A stretch of DNA of 64,000 nt from Deinococcus sp045062605 (GTDB lineage Bacteria; Deinococcota; Deinococci; Deinococcales; Deinococcaceae): positions 1-64,000 of the forward strand of contig NZ_JBJGDW010000006.1 of the NCBI RefSeq assembly GCF_045062605.1. Direction: 5' to 3'. The notes beneath the pieces were generated by a model that had not been told where the DNA came from, ran no database searches, and saw only the letters and a program-made list of their open reading frames with translations. Of this stretch, positions 33,681 through 44,088 are shown in pieces (the first letter of the stretch is position 1; each line of letters starts with the position of its first letter). The position numbers and the translations under genes are program-made.

Positions 33681-36434
33681 TCAGTGCCGGACGGCCAGGG
33701 ACTGGGGCAGAGGCTGGGAGTCCTGATTGCCGGCGACGCCCGGACGTTCGGGCGCAGCGGTCAGCGGCAGGATGGAATGCCCATTCAGGCTGAGTTCAGC
33801 GATGGTCAGAGCCAGATCCAGCGCGCGCACCTGAAGGTCCAGCCGCTCGGCGGCCTGACCCGCCATGTTGAAGTGCAGCTCATGCTGCATCCAGCCGCCC
33901 AGGGTCACGTCCGCGCTCACCCGTTGGCGCTGGCCTTCTTCGGTGTAGTCGCCCGGTACATCGGGGGTCAGCACCTGTGCGCCGTCCGCGCCGGGGACGC
34001 TGAAGCGCAGCGGAAAGGCCATCTGGCCCGGTCCCAGTTCATGTCCAGCATGAAAGACGTCCAGCCGCCAGACCAGCCTCAGGGTCAGGGCTGAAGCGCC
34101 GCGCAGATGTGCAGGAATCGGCAGATGGACCCGCAGGGTGTGCGGATGACCGTAGCGTCCCTGACTCAGGATGCCCAGCCACCCGCCCTGCTCCCAGGAC
34201 AGCAGGTAGCCCTGCCAGGACACGGCGGGACTGGCGCTGACGGGCCGCCGCCGGGGTTCGGGGACCGGGCGGGTGGGCGGCGCGGTCAGGGCCGGGGCCG
34301 ACAGCATCTGCTCTGGCCTGACCTGCTCTGGCCTGACCTGGACCGCCTTGATCTGGGCTGCCCTGAGCTGGTCAGATGCCACCGGCTGGAGCGGACGCAG
34401 CAGCGGGCTGCCTGCGGGCAGGCGGGAACGGTAGGCCGCGCGCAGGCGTTCGGCATCTGCCTCGGCCCCCGCGCGCTCGGCGTAGTACAGCGCCAGACCA
34501 GGCTGACTGGCCTCCAGTTCTGCCATCAGATGCCGCCGCAGCTCCTGCCGCTCGTTCTGGGGCAACTGGCCCGACAGTGCGGTCCGCAGGCCCTCGGCGC
34601 GGAAGCGGTAACACGGCTCGCCTGGGGCCGCGTCTCCCAGCGGGCCGAAAGCAGGCCAGGACAGGGCGCTGGCAGGTTCGGTCTCCACCAGGGCGCGGCG
34701 TTCCAGGGCCTCACGCAGCAGCGCCGCCGGGGTCATTCCGCGCCGCGCCGCTTCCGGAAAGGACCCGGCCAGCCCGAAGCTGAAATCCCCCTGGATCACG
34801 CTCAGGCTGCTCAGGGCGTCGCGCAGGGGCGCAGGCCAGCCGTCGATCTCGCCCAGGTACGTGTCGCGCATGGCGCTGGGCAGATGTCCTGCGGGAGGCA
34901 GGCGGCCCACACCGTCCCCCTGCTCCGGTTCGTTCTCTTGCAGCAGCGAGAGCAGATGCAGCGCGTTGCCTGCGCTGCGCTGCACCAGTACGGCGGCCCG
35001 CGCATGCAGATCGGCGTCGCCCCAGCCTGAATTGCCCCGGCACGCACTTTGCGCCTCCAGCGCCTGCACCACGCTGCCCAGCGACAGCGGCGCGACTTCC
35101 AGCACCAGCGCCTGCGCCACTGAAGACTGTGCCGCGCCGAAGCGCCGCAGCAGCGCGCGGCACAGCGGAGCCTGTGACGGCGGCGTGCGGCTGAGCATCA
35201 CCAGCGCGCGGGGAGCCGCCGACGGGACATTCAGCAAAAATTCCAGCACCGAAGCCAGTTCCACCGGGCCGTTGTGGGCGTGATCCAGCACAATCGCCAA
35301 CGGACGCGGTACGGTGGCCAGCACCGTCGCCACCTTGACCACGTCTTCTTCCAGACTGCCGGGGCGCAGCAGCACGCCTTGCAGGGTCTGAACGCTGGAG
35401 GTCTGACCACTGGATGTTTGGCCGCTGGCGGACGGGTTGTCAGACGGTTCAGAAAGCCCGGCATCTGGGAAGACTGGCTGTTCCCCGGCTCCGCCCCCTG
35501 CCGGCGTGGGGAAAAACGGATGGGCCAGCAACGACTGTGCCAGCGTCGCCACGATCAGGCGGCCTGCCCGGCTGTTGCTGATTTGCAGGGTCAGCCAGCC
35601 GCTCTCGGTCAGGGCGCGCCCGGCTTCGTAGGACTTGCCGCTGCCGGTGGGGCCATGCAGGACCAGCACCTGCGGGGCGTGGGCAGCACGCTTCAGGCTT
35701 TCGCGCAGCGCCGCCTCACGCTCCGGGACGCGGAAGTGCAGCGGGCCGTCTCTCACAGGCGTGTCCAGCACAGGCGTGTCCAGATCGGGCCGCCCGGCGG
35801 TGGGGGCCGGGACAGGCAGAGAGACAGACAGCGCAGCGGGCAGGCCAGCCGCCGCCGTCTCTGGCAGATCCAGCCCGGCATCTTCCATCAGGAATTCGCC
35901 GGGGTGAACGAAGCCCAGCGCCTCGGCCCGCGCGGCGATGGCGCGGGTGCCCCAGCTCTTGCCCGCGCGCTGAAACTGGCGGTAGGCCCGCGCCAGCACT
36001 TCCTCGGTCTGCTCGGTCAGCACCCAGCGCTGGTGATCGGTCCATTCCTGAAAGGCCGGACTGCCCAGGTCCTCCAGCCCGCTCAGGGGCACCCCGCGCA
36101 GGGTAGACAGCCACTGCGCCAGCCCCGCCTGATCCAGATCTCCCCCCAGTTGCGACAGCCAGCCGTTCAGGTCCGTCTCAACGTTTTCCAGGTACAGCAA
36201 CTGACGGCTCAGCGGAAACAGATTCAGCCCGGCGGAGCGAATCCGCGCCAGTTCAACGCGCAAGTTCTTGCGGGCCTCGGGGGTGTTCCACAGCAGATCG
36301 GCCAGCCGTTCACGGTGCTGGGGCAGCTTCTCGATGGTCAGGTACGTGATCAGCGCCACGGCCTTGGCCGACAGCGGCACCGGGCGGTTGTTGTAGGTCA
36401 CGTGCGCGTGTCCCAGCAGATGTACGGTGAGCAT
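33681..36434 (-). CDS. Large SARP/BTAD-like regulator with AAA ATPase domain
   Basis: A 917-residue protein. N-terminal winged-helix DNA-binding region (MLTVHLLGHAHVTYNNRPVP, YLTIEKLPQHRERLADLLW), a helical BTAD-like segment (about 95-190), then an ATPase with Walker A HGPTGSGKS near residue 260 and a helical region, and an unfamiliar beta-rich C-terminal 170 residues. It resembles SARP-LAL type activators. Several short tandem repeats lie in its linkers (DTPVL, RPEQV, GQTSS). Divergent from gmd-fcl, with over 500 bp between, so it may control GDP-fucose-based polysaccharide genes; that is inferred from position only. Start at 36434 by family N-terminus. The 275 bp after its stop hold nothing recognisable. 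Confidence 0.75.
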   Translation of the reverse strand: MLTVHLLGHAHVTYNNRPVPLSAKAVALITYLTIEKLPQHRERLADLLWNTPEARKNLRVELARIRSAGLNLFPLSRQLLYLENVETDLNGWLSQLGGDLDQAGLAQWLSTLRGVPLSGLEDLGSPAFQEWTDHQRWVLTEQTEEVLARAYRQFQRAGKSWGTRAIAARAEALGFVHPGEFLMEDAGLDLPETAAAGLPAALSVSLPVPAPTAGRPDLDTPVLDTPVRDGPLHFRVPEREAALRESLKRAAHAPQVLVLHGPTGSGKSYEAGRALTESGWLTLQISNSRAGRLIVATLAQSLLAHPFFPTPAGGGAGEQPVFPDAGLSEPSDNPSASGQTSSGQTSSVQTLQGVLLRPGSLEEDVVKVATVLATVPRPLAIVLDHAHNGPVELASVLEFLLNVPSAAPRALVMLSRTPPSQAPLCRALLRRFGAAQSSVAQALVLEVAPLSLGSVVQALEAQSACRGNSGWGDADLHARAAVLVQRSAGNALHLLSLLQENEPEQGDGVGRLPPAGHLPSAMRDTYLGEIDGWPAPLRDALSSLSVIQGDFSFGLAGSFPEAARRGMTPAALLREALERRALVETEPASALSWPAFGPLGDAAPGEPCYRFRAEGLRTALSGQLPQNERQELRRHLMAELEASQPGLALYYAERAGAEADAERLRAAYRSRLPAGSPLLRPLQPVASDQLRAAQIKAVQVRPEQVRPEQMLSAPALTAPPTRPVPEPRRRPVSASPAVSWQGYLLSWEQGGWLGILSQGRYGHPHTLRVHLPIPAHLRGASALTLRLVWRLDVFHAGHELGPGQMAFPLRFSVPGADGAQVLTPDVPGDYTEEGQRQRVSADVTLGGWMQHELHFNMAGQAAERLDLQVRALDLALTIAELSLNGHSILPLTAAPERPGVAGNQDSQPLPQSLAVRH

Positions 36435-36978
36435 AGCTAAACTCCGGGCGAGGCGGTCAGAAAGAGGGGCGAGCATCTGCGCTGGAACGGTTCGCAACCG
36501 TGCGGCAGGGGAAGTTGAGGACGGGTGGGCGCTCCTGTCTGTTCTCTCAAACAGTCATTGTGCGGGCGAAGATCCCTTCCCGCAATTCAAGCGAGTTAAG
36601 TTCCCCTCATTCGCCGTCAGCCTGAAATCAGTTTGTGCCAGATCTCGCTAAGGGCCTGACCCGCCACCGAAACTGGACGCAGAGCCGGTAGCCATACAGG
36701 TGAGAAGCTGTGTGGATGGGGAAGCTGTGTGGATGGGGAAGGGACCCGGCCCCACACTGAAAACCAGAGTAGATAAGGGGGTATGCCAGATAACTTACAG
36801 ACTGTGTTTACGGTTCTGAAACGCCGCGCCGTGCAGGCTGGAGGGACAGGCTGGGGAGACGCCCCCAGAACAGTGGCTGATATATAGATAGTTAAGTAGC
36901 TGTAATCCACAGTGAATGGAATGTGCGAGTGGCCGGAGTTGCGGCTGGGGCCAGAGACGCCGCACGAAGGAAGATCTT
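36435..36978. promoter_or_regulatory. Long intergenic control region with 17-bp tandem repeat
   Basis: A gap of 544 bp between the BTAD-like regulator and gmd. GAAGCTGTGTGGATGGG is present twice in tandem at 36704-36720 and 36721-36737, followed by GAAGGG. Regulators of the SARP type bind direct repeats, so this is an operator candidate. An AT-rich patch (TGATATATAGATAGTTAAG) at about 36877-36896 may be the gmd promoter. Confidence 0.4.
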
Positions 36979-38025
36979 ATGAAGAAAGCATTGATCACGG
37001 GCATCACCGGGCAGGACGGCAGTTACCTCAGCGAACTGCTGCTGGACAAGGGCTACGAGGTTCACGGCGTGATCCGCCGGGCCAGCACCTTCAACACCGA
37101 ACGCATCGACCACCTGTACAACGATCCGCATGACCCGGACGCCCGCCTGTTTCTGCATTACGGCGATCTGGCCGACGCTTCGGGCATCCGGGCACTGCTG
37201 GAAAAGGTGCAGCCGGAAGAGGTCTACAACTTGGGCGCGCAGTCGCACGTCAAGGTCAGTTACGATCAGGCCGAATACACCGCCGACGTGACCGGGCTGG
37301 GCGCGCTGCGGCTGCTGGAAGCGATCCGCGACGTGGGCGGACGCACCGGCAACCCCATGCGCTTTTATCAGGCGTCCAGCAGCGAGATGTTCGGCGCGGC
37401 GGCCCCGCCGCAGGGGCTGCACACCCCGTTTCACCCGCGCAGCCCCTACGCGGTGGCCAAGGTCTACGCGTACTGGCAGACCGTCAACCACCGCGAGGCG
37501 TATGACCTGTACGCCTGCAACGGCATCCTGTTTAACCACGAAAGCCCCCGGCGCGGCGAGACCTTCGTGACGCGCAAGATCACCCGCGCGGTGGGCCGGA
37601 TCAAGATGGGCCTGCAAAAGAAGCTGTACCTGGGCAACCTGGACGCCAAGCGTGACTGGGGCCACGCCCGCGACTACGTAGAAGCCATGTGGATGATGCT
37701 TCAGCAGGACGCCCCGCGCGACTACTGCATCGCCACTGGCGAGGCCTACAGCGTGCGTGAATTCGCCGAGCGCTCCTTCGCACTGGCCGGGCTGAAGGCC
37801 GAGGACTACGTGGAAATCGATCCGCGTTACTTCCGCCCAGCAGAGGTGGATTACCTGCTGGGAGACGCCACCGAGACCCGCGAGAAGCTGGGCTGGACGC
37901 CCAAGACTTCTTTCGAGGAACTTGTCCGCGAGATGGTGGAACACGATCTGGAACTGGCCCGCCAGGAAAAGACCCTGCGCGACGCCGGGCACAGCGTGGC
38001 CTTGAAAGGCATGGGCGCGTTCTGA
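36979..38025 (+). CDS. gmd: GDP-mannose 4,6-dehydratase
   Basis: A 348-residue short-chain dehydrogenase-type enzyme, first step of GDP-L-fucose synthesis. NADP loop ALITGITGQDGSYL, VIRRASTFNTERIDHLY, catalytic set YQASSSEMFG plus SPYAVAKVYAYW (Tyr and Lys), and FNHESPRRGETFVTRKI. Length is normal (about 350). AAGGAAG precedes the ATG at 36979. Its TGA shares a base with the fcl start (TGATG), so the two are coupled. Likely serves surface polysaccharide synthesis. Confidence 0.95.
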   Translation: MKKALITGITGQDGSYLSELLLDKGYEVHGVIRRASTFNTERIDHLYNDPHDPDARLFLHYGDLADASGIRALLEKVQPEEVYNLGAQSHVKVSYDQAEYTADVTGLGALRLLEAIRDVGGRTGNPMRFYQASSSEMFGAAAPPQGLHTPFHPRSPYAVAKVYAYWQTVNHREAYDLYACNGILFNHESPRRGETFVTRKITRAVGRIKMGLQKKLYLGNLDAKRDWGHARDYVEAMWMMLQQDAPRDYCIATGEAYSVREFAERSFALAGLKAEDYVEIDPRYFRPAEVDYLLGDATETREKLGWTPKTSFEELVREMVEHDLELARQEKTLRDAGHSVALKGMGAF

Positions 38026-38984
38026 TGCGCCCGGACGCCCGCATCTACGTGGCCGGGCACGGCGGTCTGGTGGGAGGCGCGCTGGTCCGCGCCCTGAAAG
38101 CCAGCGGCTTCAGCGACATCATCACGCGCGGCAGCCGCGAACTGGACCTGCGAGATCAGGCAGCCGTCCGGGCCTTTTTCGAGCAGGAGCGCCCGCAGTA
38201 TGTCTTTTTAGCGGCGGCCAAGGTGGGCGGTATCCACGCCAACAGCACCCGCCCCGCCGAGTTCCTGTACGACAACCTGATGATCGCGGCCAACGTGATC
38301 CACGCCGCCCACGTCACGGGCGTAACCAAACTGCTGAACCTGGGGTCCACCTGCATCTACCCGCGCGACGCCGCCCAGCCCCTGCGGGAAGACGCCCTGC
38401 TGACCGGTCCGCTGGAAGACACCAACCGCGCCTATGCCGTGGCCAAGATCGCGGCCATCGAGCTGTGTGACCAGTACCGCGCCCAGTACGGCTCGGACTT
38501 CATCTCGGCCATGCCCACCAACCTGTACGGGCCGGGGGACAACTTCGATCTGATGGGCAGCCATGTGTTGCCCGCCCTGATTCGCAAGATGGTGGACGCC
38601 CACGAGACCCACGCGCCCACGATCAGCGTCTGGGGCAGCGGCACGCCCCTGCGCGAGTTCCTGCATGTGGACGATCTGGCCGACGCCTGCCTGTTCCTGA
38701 TGCGGCATGTCTCCGAGCCGGGGCCGATCAACGTAGGCACCGGTCAGGACCTGAGCATCCGCGAGGTGGCCGAGCAGATCCGGGCCGTGGTGGGCTATGG
38801 CGGCGAACTGGCCTTCGACGCCAGCAAGCCCGACGGCACGCCCCGCAAGATCACCGATGTGAGCCGCATCCACGCGATGGGCTGGCATCACCGCATCTCA
38901 CTGGAGGACGGCTTACGCAGCACTGTGGAGTGGTATCTGGCCCACCGGGGTCAGGTGCGCGGTGAGGCGCTAGTGGGGGCCTGA
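38025..38984 (+). CDS. fcl: GDP-L-fucose synthase
   Basis: A 319-residue epimerase/reductase that turns GDP-4-keto-6-deoxymannose into GDP-L-fucose. NADP loop YVAGHGGLVGGALVRAL, LAAAKVGGIHANSTRPAEFL, catalytic Ser in LGSTCIYPRD and Tyr/Lys in YAVAKIAAIE, then PTNLYGPGDNFD. Overlaps gmd by 1 bp (TGATG). A degenerate paralogue lies at 32623 on the other side of the regulator. Confidence 0.95.
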   Translation: MRPDARIYVAGHGGLVGGALVRALKASGFSDIITRGSRELDLRDQAAVRAFFEQERPQYVFLAAAKVGGIHANSTRPAEFLYDNLMIAANVIHAAHVTGVTKLLNLGSTCIYPRDAAQPLREDALLTGPLEDTNRAYAVAKIAAIELCDQYRAQYGSDFISAMPTNLYGPGDNFDLMGSHVLPALIRKMVDAHETHAPTISVWGSGTPLREFLHVDDLADACLFLMRHVSEPGPINVGTGQDLSIREVAEQIRAVVGYGGELAFDASKPDGTPRKITDVSRIHAMGWHHRISLEDGLRSTVEWYLAHRGQVRGEALVGA

Positions 38985-39086
38985 TACGGGACGGGAACGG
39001 CGCTGGCGTAACAGTACTGATCTAGAGAGGGGGCATGGTCCGTGAACCACACCCCCCTTCTCATGCCTGCTTTGACCCGACTGGGC

Positions 39087-40094
<1,008 letters not shown>

Positions 40095-40407
40095 AAAAAT
40101 TCCTCCTGGGGTTGATTGTGTTCAGCCCACCATAACGCGGCGGGGGCCGGGGCGGGGCGGGATGTTTCTTTAAGGGGAACAGGGGTAGGGCCTGACGGTC
40201 TGAAGCTTTCTATTTTTAGATAGAACCACCGGAAGGTTTGGGGAAGGGGCTGCCATGCCCGTTTGACCCCTCTGCTGCGCAGCTTTGCAAGTCCGGCACT
40301 TCGGGCCACCTCCCCTCAAAAGGGAGGCAAGGTGATTCCTGCACTGGGCGGTCTCCCAGACCCCCACACCAACCTCGCCTTTAGACCTTCAGACCCATAG
40401 ACCAACC
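40095..40407. other. Intergenic gap with hairpin and dispersed short motif
   Basis: Contains the motif CTCTGCTGCGCAGCTTTGC at 40270-40288, similar to 25596-25616, and a hairpin CCTCCC/GGGAGG at 40309-40327. No gene is supported. Confidence 0.45.
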
Positions 40408-41259
40408 TCAAATCGGCGCGTCCTCAGCAAAATGCGGTTCGCGCTTCTCGCGTAGGCTGCTCAGGCCCTCGCGCACGTCGGGGCCAGTGAAGCCCAGAAA
40501 TTCCAGGGCGAGGCTGGCGTCAAAGGTGGGTCCCATCGCGCGGAGCCAGTTGTTGAGGGCGTACTTGGTCCAGCGGATGGCGGTGGGGCTGCCCGCTGCC
40601 AGTTTGCGGGCCACCTTCCAAGAACGGTCCAGCAGTTCGTCGTCTGGCACGCACAGGCTGACCAGACCGATGCGCTCGGCTTCCTCGCCGGACACGGGTT
40701 CGCCGGTCAGCAGGTGGTACTTGGCCTTGTTCAGCCCGCACAGCAGCGGCCAGATAATCGCGGCGTGATCGCCTGCCGCCACACCCAGGCGCACATGCCC
40801 GTCCAGAATGCGCGCCGTTTTCGCGGCCACGCTCACGTCTGCCAGCAGGGCCACGGCCAGCCCCGCGCCGACGCAGGGGCCGTGAATGGCGCTGACAATG
40901 GGCTTCCCGCAGTTGACGACGTTATAGACCAGATCGCGCGCCTCACGCCACACGCGGGCCAAGGCCGTGAAGTCGTTGCTCATCTCCTCGATCAGCGTGA
41001 AATCGCCGCCCGACGAGAAACCGCGTCCCTCGCCCCGGATCAGCACGCAGCGCACGCCCGCTGCCGCGTCAATGTCGCGCCAGACCTGCGTTAGGGCGCG
41101 GTGGGCCTCAGCATTGACGCTGTTCAGCGTTTTCTCGGAGCGGATCACGATTTCCAGGATGCCGTTGCCGCTCTCGGTCAGGTCATGGGCTTCGAGGTGC
41201 AGACCGGGATATGCGCCGGGAACGCACAGTTGTTCCAGATTCATGGGTTGTGAGGTCAT
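40408..41259 (-). CDS. Enoyl-CoA hydratase/isomerase family protein
   Basis: A 283-residue crotonase-fold protein. The oxyanion-hole segments GRGFSSGGDFTLI (near residue 82) and IHGPCVGAGLAVALLAD (near 124) are clear. GDHAAIIWPLLCGLNKAKYH replaces the usual second glutamate region, so the exact reaction (hydration, isomerisation, other CoA chemistry) cannot be told. Stand-alone or read with the upstream MFS gene (15 bp apart). Confidence 0.88.
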   Translation of the reverse strand: MTSQPMNLEQLCVPGAYPGLHLEAHDLTESGNGILEIVIRSEKTLNSVNAEAHRALTQVWRDIDAAAGVRCVLIRGEGRGFSSGGDFTLIEEMSNDFTALARVWREARDLVYNVVNCGKPIVSAIHGPCVGAGLAVALLADVSVAAKTARILDGHVRLGVAAGDHAAIIWPLLCGLNKAKYHLLTGEPVSGEEAERIGLVSLCVPDDELLDRSWKVARKLAAGSPTAIRWTKYALNNWLRAMGPTFDASLALEFLGFTGPDVREGLSSLREKREPHFAEDAPI

Positions 41260-41273
41260 GGCTTGAGGCTAGC

Positions 41274-42443
41274 TCAGGCGGAAGCGGTTTTTCGCCAGCC
41301 CAGCAGGCCCAGCACGCCCGCCAGCGCCATGCTGCCCGTCACCAGTAGCACCACCGAGGGCCAGCCCCCGCCCTCATAAGCGTGCCCGGCCAGGACACTG
41401 GCGGCGGCAGCCCCGCCGTAATACGCCATGTGATACAGCCCCGACGCCAGACTGCGCGCCCGCGTGACCTCGCGCTGCACGGCGGCCAGGGCAGCGGACT
41501 GGGCCAGAAAGACGCCGCAGGCCCCCGCTGCCACGCCAATGATGATCAATGGCAGCGGCGCGGCCAGCGTCAGCAGCAGGCCCACCAGACTGGCCCCCAC
41601 CGCCGTCAGCAGCGCGATTCTGGGGCCGCGCAACGCCAGCAACGGCCCGGCAATCGGGGTGATGACCACGCCCAGCAGGTAGACGGCGAAGATCAGTCCA
41701 GTCTGGGCGGTGTTCAGAAAATACGGTCCCGACGCCAGCCGCAGCGTCAGCGTGTTGAACAGACCCACCAGCGTGAACAGGATCAGAAAGCCCACCGCGC
41801 ACGTCGCCAGCAGCGCGGGATTTCGCAGATGGGCGCTCAGGTTTTCCAGCACGCCGCGTACATTCCTTTGCGGGGTGAAGTGCTGTTCAGCAGGCAACCC
41901 GGCGCGGGCCAGGAAAAACCCAGCCAGCGAGGCCACCGCCAGCAGCCAGAACGCCGCGTGCCAGCCCCAGCGCACCGCCACCAGCCCGGCCAGAAAGCGG
42001 CCCAGAAAGCCGCCCAGCACCGTGCCCGTCACGTACATGGTCAGCGCGCGGGCGCGTCCGGCGGGCGGGACTTCCTCGGCGATCAGGGCGTTCAGGGCCA
42101 CCATCACGCCGGGAATCAGCAATCCCTGAGCAAAGCGGGCGGCATTCAGAGTCGCCAAGGTGGGGGCAAACACCGCCAGCACCGCCGGAACCGTCAGCAG
42201 CGCGAAGGCCCAGGTCACCACGCCTCTGCGCCCCACAGCGTCGGCCAGCACGCCCACCAGCGGGGAGGCCAGGGCCATCGCCAGCGTCGTCGCGCCAATC
42301 ACGAAGCCGATCTGCGCCGCGTCCGCGCTGAATTCCTGGGCCAGCACGGGCAGCAGACTTTGCGGCGCGTAGACGTTCAGGAAGACCAGCGTTCCCAGCG
42401 CCGCAAAAAGAAGAGGATGTGGCGGCGCAGCCCGGACGCTCAA
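41274..42443 (-). CDS. MFS transporter, 12 membrane helices
   Basis: A 389-residue major facilitator protein. About twelve hydrophobic segments; the loop 2-3 motif is SPLVGVLADAVGRRGVV, and TGTVLGGFLGRFLAGLVA is an antiporter-like motif of helix 5. It resembles the YnfM/YdhP-like exporters. The TTG start at 42443 overlaps the stop of the upstream gene (TTGA), so the two are co-translated. Substrate unknown. Confidence 0.87.
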   Translation of the reverse strand: MSVRAAPPHPLLFAALGTLVFLNVYAPQSLLPVLAQEFSADAAQIGFVIGATTLAMALASPLVGVLADAVGRRGVVTWAFALLTVPAVLAVFAPTLATLNAARFAQGLLIPGVMVALNALIAEEVPPAGRARALTMYVTGTVLGGFLGRFLAGLVAVRWGWHAAFWLLAVASLAGFFLARAGLPAEQHFTPQRNVRGVLENLSAHLRNPALLATCAVGFLILFTLVGLFNTLTLRLASGPYFLNTAQTGLIFAVYLLGVVITPIAGPLLALRGPRIALLTAVGASLVGLLLTLAAPLPLIIIGVAAGACGVFLAQSAALAAVQREVTRARSLASGLYHMAYYGGAAAASVLAGHAYEGGGWPSVVLLVTGSMALAGVLGLLGWRKTASA

Positions 42444-43027
42444 GGCAGGCCGACGAGGCCCGTTTCGTTGACCCAGGCGGTCCCCATGCCCAGCGCCTCA
42501 GCCATCACCGGGTCCGGCGTGCCGGTCAGGCCGGGAAAGATCAGGGTGGGGCGGGCGTCCAGACCCACGCCCCCAGTCTCGTCCAGCCGCACCAGCACCG
42601 CGCCGAACGCCCAGTCAGATGTCCACAGCCGCTTGACCGCTTGCAGGGCCGCCGTGCCGGGGGGCATGACCTGGGCCTCCTCCGTGGACAGCAGCCCCGG
42701 ACGGCGCACATGCACCGCGCCTCTGTCTAACCCAGCGTTGCCCAGCGCCCGGTAAAAGATCTGCACCGCGTCGTCCATCAGAAAACTGGTGCGGATCAGG
42801 GCCTCGGCCCGCGCGGTCAGGTCTTCCAGCACGTCCTCATCCACACGTCTGGGGTTGATCGGGGCAAACAGGCGGCCCAGTTGTTCGGGCAAGTTGACGC
42901 TGCGGTAAAAGGCTTCCTCAAATTCGGGCGGCACCAGCATGCCGCGCACGTCCTGCGCCGCCAGCCGCACCACTTCCGCGCCCACTCGGTCTGCGCCGCG
43001 CCGCGCGGCTTCTTCAAAGGTCAGCAT
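42440..43027 (-). CDS. Conserved hypothetical protein
   Basis: A 195-residue soluble protein, MLTFEEAARRGADRVGAEVV at the start, with no motif I recognise and no signal or membrane segment. It contains FEEAFYRSVNLPEQLGRLF and a second half rich in beta strands (GAVLVRLDETGGVGLDARPT, LIFPGL). It overlaps the MFS gene by 4 bp and so may work with it. Probably limited to Deinococcus. Confidence 0.65.
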   Translation of the reverse strand: MLTFEEAARRGADRVGAEVVRLAAQDVRGMLVPPEFEEAFYRSVNLPEQLGRLFAPINPRRVDEDVLEDLTARAEALIRTSFLMDDAVQIFYRALGNAGLDRGAVHVRRPGLLSTEEAQVMPPGTAALQAVKRLWTSDWAFGAVLVRLDETGGVGLDARPTLIFPGLTGTPDPVMAEALGMGTAWVNETGLVGLP

Positions 43028-43177
43028 GACGGGCAGGCTAAAGCATGGGGAATCAGACTGTCAGAGCCTGCACCTTCATCCTTGAGCAGAACAGACGCCC
43101 TTGAGGACGCTTGCGCACTTCGCTCAGGCATAAAGATGATCTCTTCGTACCCCACGCTCTTTGCTGCCGTCAGGCAC

Positions 43178-43945
43178 TTACAGCGACGCCGCCGAGAGGT
43201 TGCTGTGGGTGGGCGTCAGGAAGACGGTGCCCTGTCCGCTGATCATGAACACCAGACCCTCGCCGCTTCGCAGAGCGTTGCGGAGGCCGCGCACCAGCGG
43301 GCGCAGTTCCACATTCAGCGAGGCGCTGTACATCAGCATCAGATCGCCGTCCACGATCAGGCTATCGTTGCCGCTGAGTTCAATCACTTCTACTTCCGAG
43401 ACCGGGACAGGGGATTCCACCACAAAAATGCCCTTGCCGGACAGCTTGGGCTGGCGCAGCCCGTTGCCCGACAGCGCCCCGGCAATGGAGTTGTGGGTGT
43501 GCGTGCCCAGTTGCATGGTGTCCTGGGCCATGTAGAACGCCTTGTCGTCCAGAATCATGTCGTCGCCCTTCGCGCCGCTGGACTCCGCGATGATGAAATG
43601 CTTGCGCGTCGGCTCGGTCCAGACCTTGCCCTGGCCGGTAAAGCGGGTGGCGAAGGCGCTCTCGCCCGTGCCTGCGGTGGCGATGGCCCGGCTCAGGAAA
43701 CCGCCCTTGGCCTGCTGCTCCACCTTGGCCTGAATGTTGCCGTGGCTGTACTGGAACGCGCCCGGCTCAATGAGGACGCCCGAACCGTGAAGCTGGGCCT
43801 CCACGGTGAAACGCCCGTCCATCTGGCGCGTTTCTTCCAGATCACCGCTGGCGGACGCCGAGTAACGGATCACATGGGTCAGCGCATGGATACGGAAGGT
43901 CAGGCCGTCGCCTTTCTGCTCCTGCACAAGCTGCATATGGGTCAT
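43178..43945 (-). CDS. AIM24/TIGR00266 family protein
   Basis: A 255-residue protein of the AIM24 family, a double beta-helix fold of unknown function in bacteria. Family features: QMDGRFTVEAQLHGSGVLIE, GGFLSRAIATAGTGESAFAT, GKGIFVVESPVPVSEVEVIE, DSLIVDGDLMLMY and LRSGEGLVFMISGQGTVFLT. A TATTAC -10-like box (43955-43960) 9 nt upstream of the ATG suggests a leaderless message. Confidence 0.87.
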   Translation of the reverse strand: MTHMQLVQEQKGDGLTFRIHALTHVIRYSASASGDLEETRQMDGRFTVEAQLHGSGVLIEPGAFQYSHGNIQAKVEQQAKGGFLSRAIATAGTGESAFATRFTGQGKVWTEPTRKHFIIAESSGAKGDDMILDDKAFYMAQDTMQLGTHTHNSIAGALSGNGLRQPKLSGKGIFVVESPVPVSEVEVIELSGNDSLIVDGDLMLMYSASLNVELRPLVRGLRNALRSGEGLVFMISGQGTVFLTPTHSNLSAASL

Positions 43946-44088
43946 GCCAGAAGTGTAATACAAATCTCTATTCTGGAATGTGGGAGGGGTCCGGTGTAAC
44001 AGCGATAGCCTGGAGCGGACAATTGCTCCATTTCATGTGACCTTCCCCTTGTACGTCTCCCTCAGAACTGCTGCCCGGAGGTTTCACC

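Noticed and set aside
39025..39062. Terminator after mdh
   Set aside because: A GAGGGGG/CCCCCTTC stem is present but has no T-run on either strand, so it is only mentioned with mdh.
41382..42755. Long + strand open frame opposite the MFS gene
   Set aside because: Gln/Arg/His-rich shadow frame; the minus strand shows clear membrane helices and MFS motifs.
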